NCBI GenBank assembly: GCA_022393335.1
Contig: JAJEKB010020311.1
Coordinates: 62,001 to 126,000, forward strand
Reading direction: 5' to 3'
Length of the DNA stretch: 64,000 nt
Origin: Macrotrachela quadricornifera
Lineage: Eukaryota; Rotifera; Eurotatoria; Philodinida; Philodinidae
Every line of letters starts with the position of its first letter. Positions within the stretch are counted from its first letter, which is position 1. Below are positions 61,456-64,000 of the stretch, piece after piece. A program made the position numbers and the translations under genes. Below the pieces are notes generated by a model, which worked only from the letters and a program-made list of their open reading frames with translations, was not told the origin of the DNA and did no database searches.

Positions 61456-63329
61456 ATTAAATATGTAAAAACAATTCTTTAGAGTACATATGATTTAAAA
61501 CTATGTAAGTAGATTATATCTTGTCAACATGTCATAATGAATGATATTACTAACGGTTGAATGTTAATACACAGAATACTATTCATCAACTTAATTACAT
61601 AAAATTTAATTCATTGTACCAACAGAATAGAATATATATCTTACAGTTAAGATAAGATTTGAAATACGCATATTAATTAAAAAAGAAAAAAAAATTTCAT
61701 TAATTCCAACATGAATCATAAAGATTAAATATCAATTATAATAAATATTTTCAATGTCAAGAAATGTATTTTCTATCAACTTGATTCAATTTGTTGAAAC
61801 TATGCAAATAAATAAATTGCTAGTAATCCACAAAAAGCATTTCTACAAGAAAAAGCTAAGCAAGAATGTAGATGAACATTACTTAAATACTTTCATTGAC
61901 TTTTATTAGTTATATCTGCGTTGTTTTTAGGAAATTTATTTTTCTCAATAGCCGCCATGATTGAATGATTACGCTGTCCATTTTTACCACCAAAATGAAA
62001 ATTTTGATATTTTAACTTGATACCATGAGAGCATATCATACTGTTATCTTTATAACTTTTCAAGATTTAATGGAAATGAACTGAAATTTTGGATTTGTAG
62101 GTTTTCAAACATGATCTTTCATCTTATGAAACTAAATCGTGTTTTTAAAATTTATCATATACTCATGCTGTTGGTCTCTTCACAGATCCTCTCTGAAGAT
62201 TAATTAATATTTCAAAAAAAATCTCATTTATATATAAAAACTCAATATTTTGAAATAATAATTTATCAATTATAGTTTGGAGTTTTTTTGCTTGTTTATC
62301 AATAATATTATCTTTTGTTGCGAAACATTTTTTCATGTACAATATCATTAAGGTATACATCATGCAACCCTTCTCTTAATTGAAAAGAAAGGAAAAAAAA
62401 ACGTGTGTATAATATGATGTGTCGTAAATGAATATTTTTAGTAAGATACTTGAAAAAAAAAATTGCTTGATTAATGAAGCATAACAATTAATATAAGGGT
62501 GAAAAAAAGTGATATTTTGCAATAGTAAAAAAAAAACAAGTTTTCGATCACAAGGTATTCTATACAATATCAACACAATATTTTAACAGGTAATTAATAA
62601 GGCATTATATGAAAGGATATAATATAAAATGAATAGTGAAACAAGAATAAGCATAGTAAAATACTATAAAATCGACAGAACTATAATGATGCAAAATGAT
62701 CACAAATAATGCCAAAAAATGGTTTGATATTTATGTAGTATTTTTTGTGAACATTTAAGAGAGCTTTCATACGCCCATTGAGCATCATTCAAAATCTCTA
62801 AATCCAAATTTTTAGCGCATTTGGATGAGCTGATAAAAAGCTAGCTTAATTTTACTATTGAGCACTCATGAGGTCATGTGAAAAATGTTGTCAAAGATCA
62901 TCCATATAAAGTTTTGAGTTTTCGTGTAATGTACCAAAACATAGAGCAATCAAAGCTGAACAAAATTACCTATTTAGATATTGTATTTTCACGGACAGAC
63001 CAATTATTATTTAGGAAATACTATTCGTAACTCGCCATTTTTCGAGTGGAAAGTAGGTGAAGTTTTTTCAGTATATCGACTGTCATTCAGTCATTTCTAT
63101 GAGATCCTAGACTGAATTTTACATGTGTTGTACAAATTTTTCTCCTCTACAAAATGATAAAAGAAAGTTTAAAAAACTTTAGAATAGCGTACAAAGAGGC
63201 CTTACAATATTCATCAATTAGACATTATTTATGAGAAAAAATTATTTGAAGTATTTTTTCTCAATACAAAAAAACTTTTAGTGATTTGTAAGCTATCTAT
63301 AGTATTCTTTTGTGTGGACGCGATATGTT
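61456..63329. other. Gene-free spacer
   Basis: No supported gene. Frames at 62163-62576 are Phe/Ile/Lys-driven. Confidence 0.4.
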
Positions 63330-63440
63330 CCAATGAATATGTGCAATGTTTTATCCAGGGGGAGGCAAAGGGTATTTTGCCCCTTTGCGCAATTATTTTC
63401 GCGCCCTCGGACGAAAAAATCTGGATAAAACACTGGCCAT
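63330..63440. repeat. Self-complementary block
   Basis: TGTTTTATCCAG (about 63347) and CTGGATAAAACA (63421) are inverted. Between them GCAAAGGG...CCCCTTTGC forms a tight hairpin (63366-63389). It looks like the terminus of a decayed mobile element. Confidence 0.45.
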
Positions 63441-63465
63441 ACGATCGCAAAAGTAAGCGCAAAAA

Positions 63466-63614
63466 TACGGACCATCACTCTATTGAAATAGGTCGTTATA
63501 CGGCCGTAATGTCGTATTATTAGGTTCTACGTTAATCGGGATGTTAACATAAAATTCGGATACTATGACATTACCACCGTATAACGATCTATTCTAATGG
63601 AGTGACGGACCGTA
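63466..63614. repeat. ~52-bp inverted repeat (hairpin)
   Basis: 63466-63520 and 63562-63614 are inverted copies around GGTCGTTATACGG-like cores, with roughly 10 mismatches. Coding content is absent. It may be a small foldback element. Confidence 0.65.
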
Positions 63615-63859
63615 TCGTAAACCTTGAGGAGGAAAGAGCATGACCGACATGTATTGTGGCCGAAAAGTGACCCCGTGACCGGCATGAGGAACAATTATGA
63701 ATGGAATTTCAAAAATCTTACCATTTTCTTCTACTCATAGTTATAGAAATTGCCTTATTTGAATTATAAACGATCATTGAAGCTATATTTTATTTTTTGC
63801 CTCAATAATAGAAAATTCTTATATAATCTATGAATTATATTTCGAATAAGAATCCATCT

Positions 63860-64000
63860 TTAACCTGGTCCACATTTCATAGGACTTTTTTCATCGTGCC
63901 TGGAACCTCTGCTACAGAGCTTTTTCCGCCGTGTATGAAGTATCTTTCACAGAGCATTTCCCACCGTGCGTGGAGTATCTTTCACAGAGCTTTTTTCGCC
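63860..64000. repeat. 35-bp tandem repeat running off the right edge
   Basis: The CGTG start of the unit recurs at 63895, 63930 and 63965, exactly 35 bp apart. The unit reads roughly CGTGYRTGRAGTATCTTTCA followed by CAGAGCTTTTTYCGC. A more diverged copy precedes it at about 63860, and the array continues past 64000. Confidence 0.85.

Noticed and set aside
63229..63523. Protein-coding gene at 63.2-63.5 kb
   Set aside because: Frames on both strands show mirrored peptides because the region is self-complementary; no family match.

Overview
The window reads as nuclear DNA of a small invertebrate, most probably a bdelloid rotifer. The basis is: very AT-rich spacers, short GT-AG introns (often 50-150 bp), and single-pass membrane proteins carrying FG-GAP, NHL or kelch propellers. 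Further support is an ADP-ribosyltransferase with C-terminal TPR of a type I associate with rotifers, an NmrA-like remnant, and many small foldback elements. The organism call is inference; genes, splice joints and repeats were read from the sequence.

Layout. 1-4205 (-): 3-exon membrane-anchored FG-GAP protein, its 3' end beyond the window. 4206-12847: gene-poor DNA with three inverted-repeat elements. 12945-13316 (+): NTF2/SnoaL-like protein. 17580-19907: broken cullin and NmrA-like fragments separated by a 983-bp foldback element. 23366-23725 (+): orphan protein. 25203-27606: a 2.4-kb unit bounded by matching inverted repeats that encloses a complete seven-exon gene of unknown family. 30736-32358 (+): ADP-ribosyltransferase/TPR gene with an in-frame stop. 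32597-35823 (+): membrane-anchored NHL propeller with a foldback element in its intron. 38937-40551: complete DD41D mariner element with a frameshifted transposase. 40983-42980 (-): 8-exon secreted or surface-anchored protein. 46033-48183 (+): decayed pogo/Tigger-type transposase. 48668-52963: four related helical-protein genes in a mirror arrangement (A-, B-, C+, D+ broken). 54219-56348 (-): membrane-anchored kelch propeller. 57466-58799 (-): archaemetzincin. 60406-61455 (-): rhodopsin-class GPCR. The right edge carries a hairpin and a 35-bp tandem repeat.

The genes do not form a pathway. Two themes recur. One is cell-surface proteins: three type II propeller proteins, a secreted/anchored protein and a GPCR. 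The other is repeated invasion by non-autonomous inverted-repeat DNA elements, at least three of which belong to one family. The least explained objects are the repeat-bounded 7-exon unit and the mirror-image helical gene cluster.
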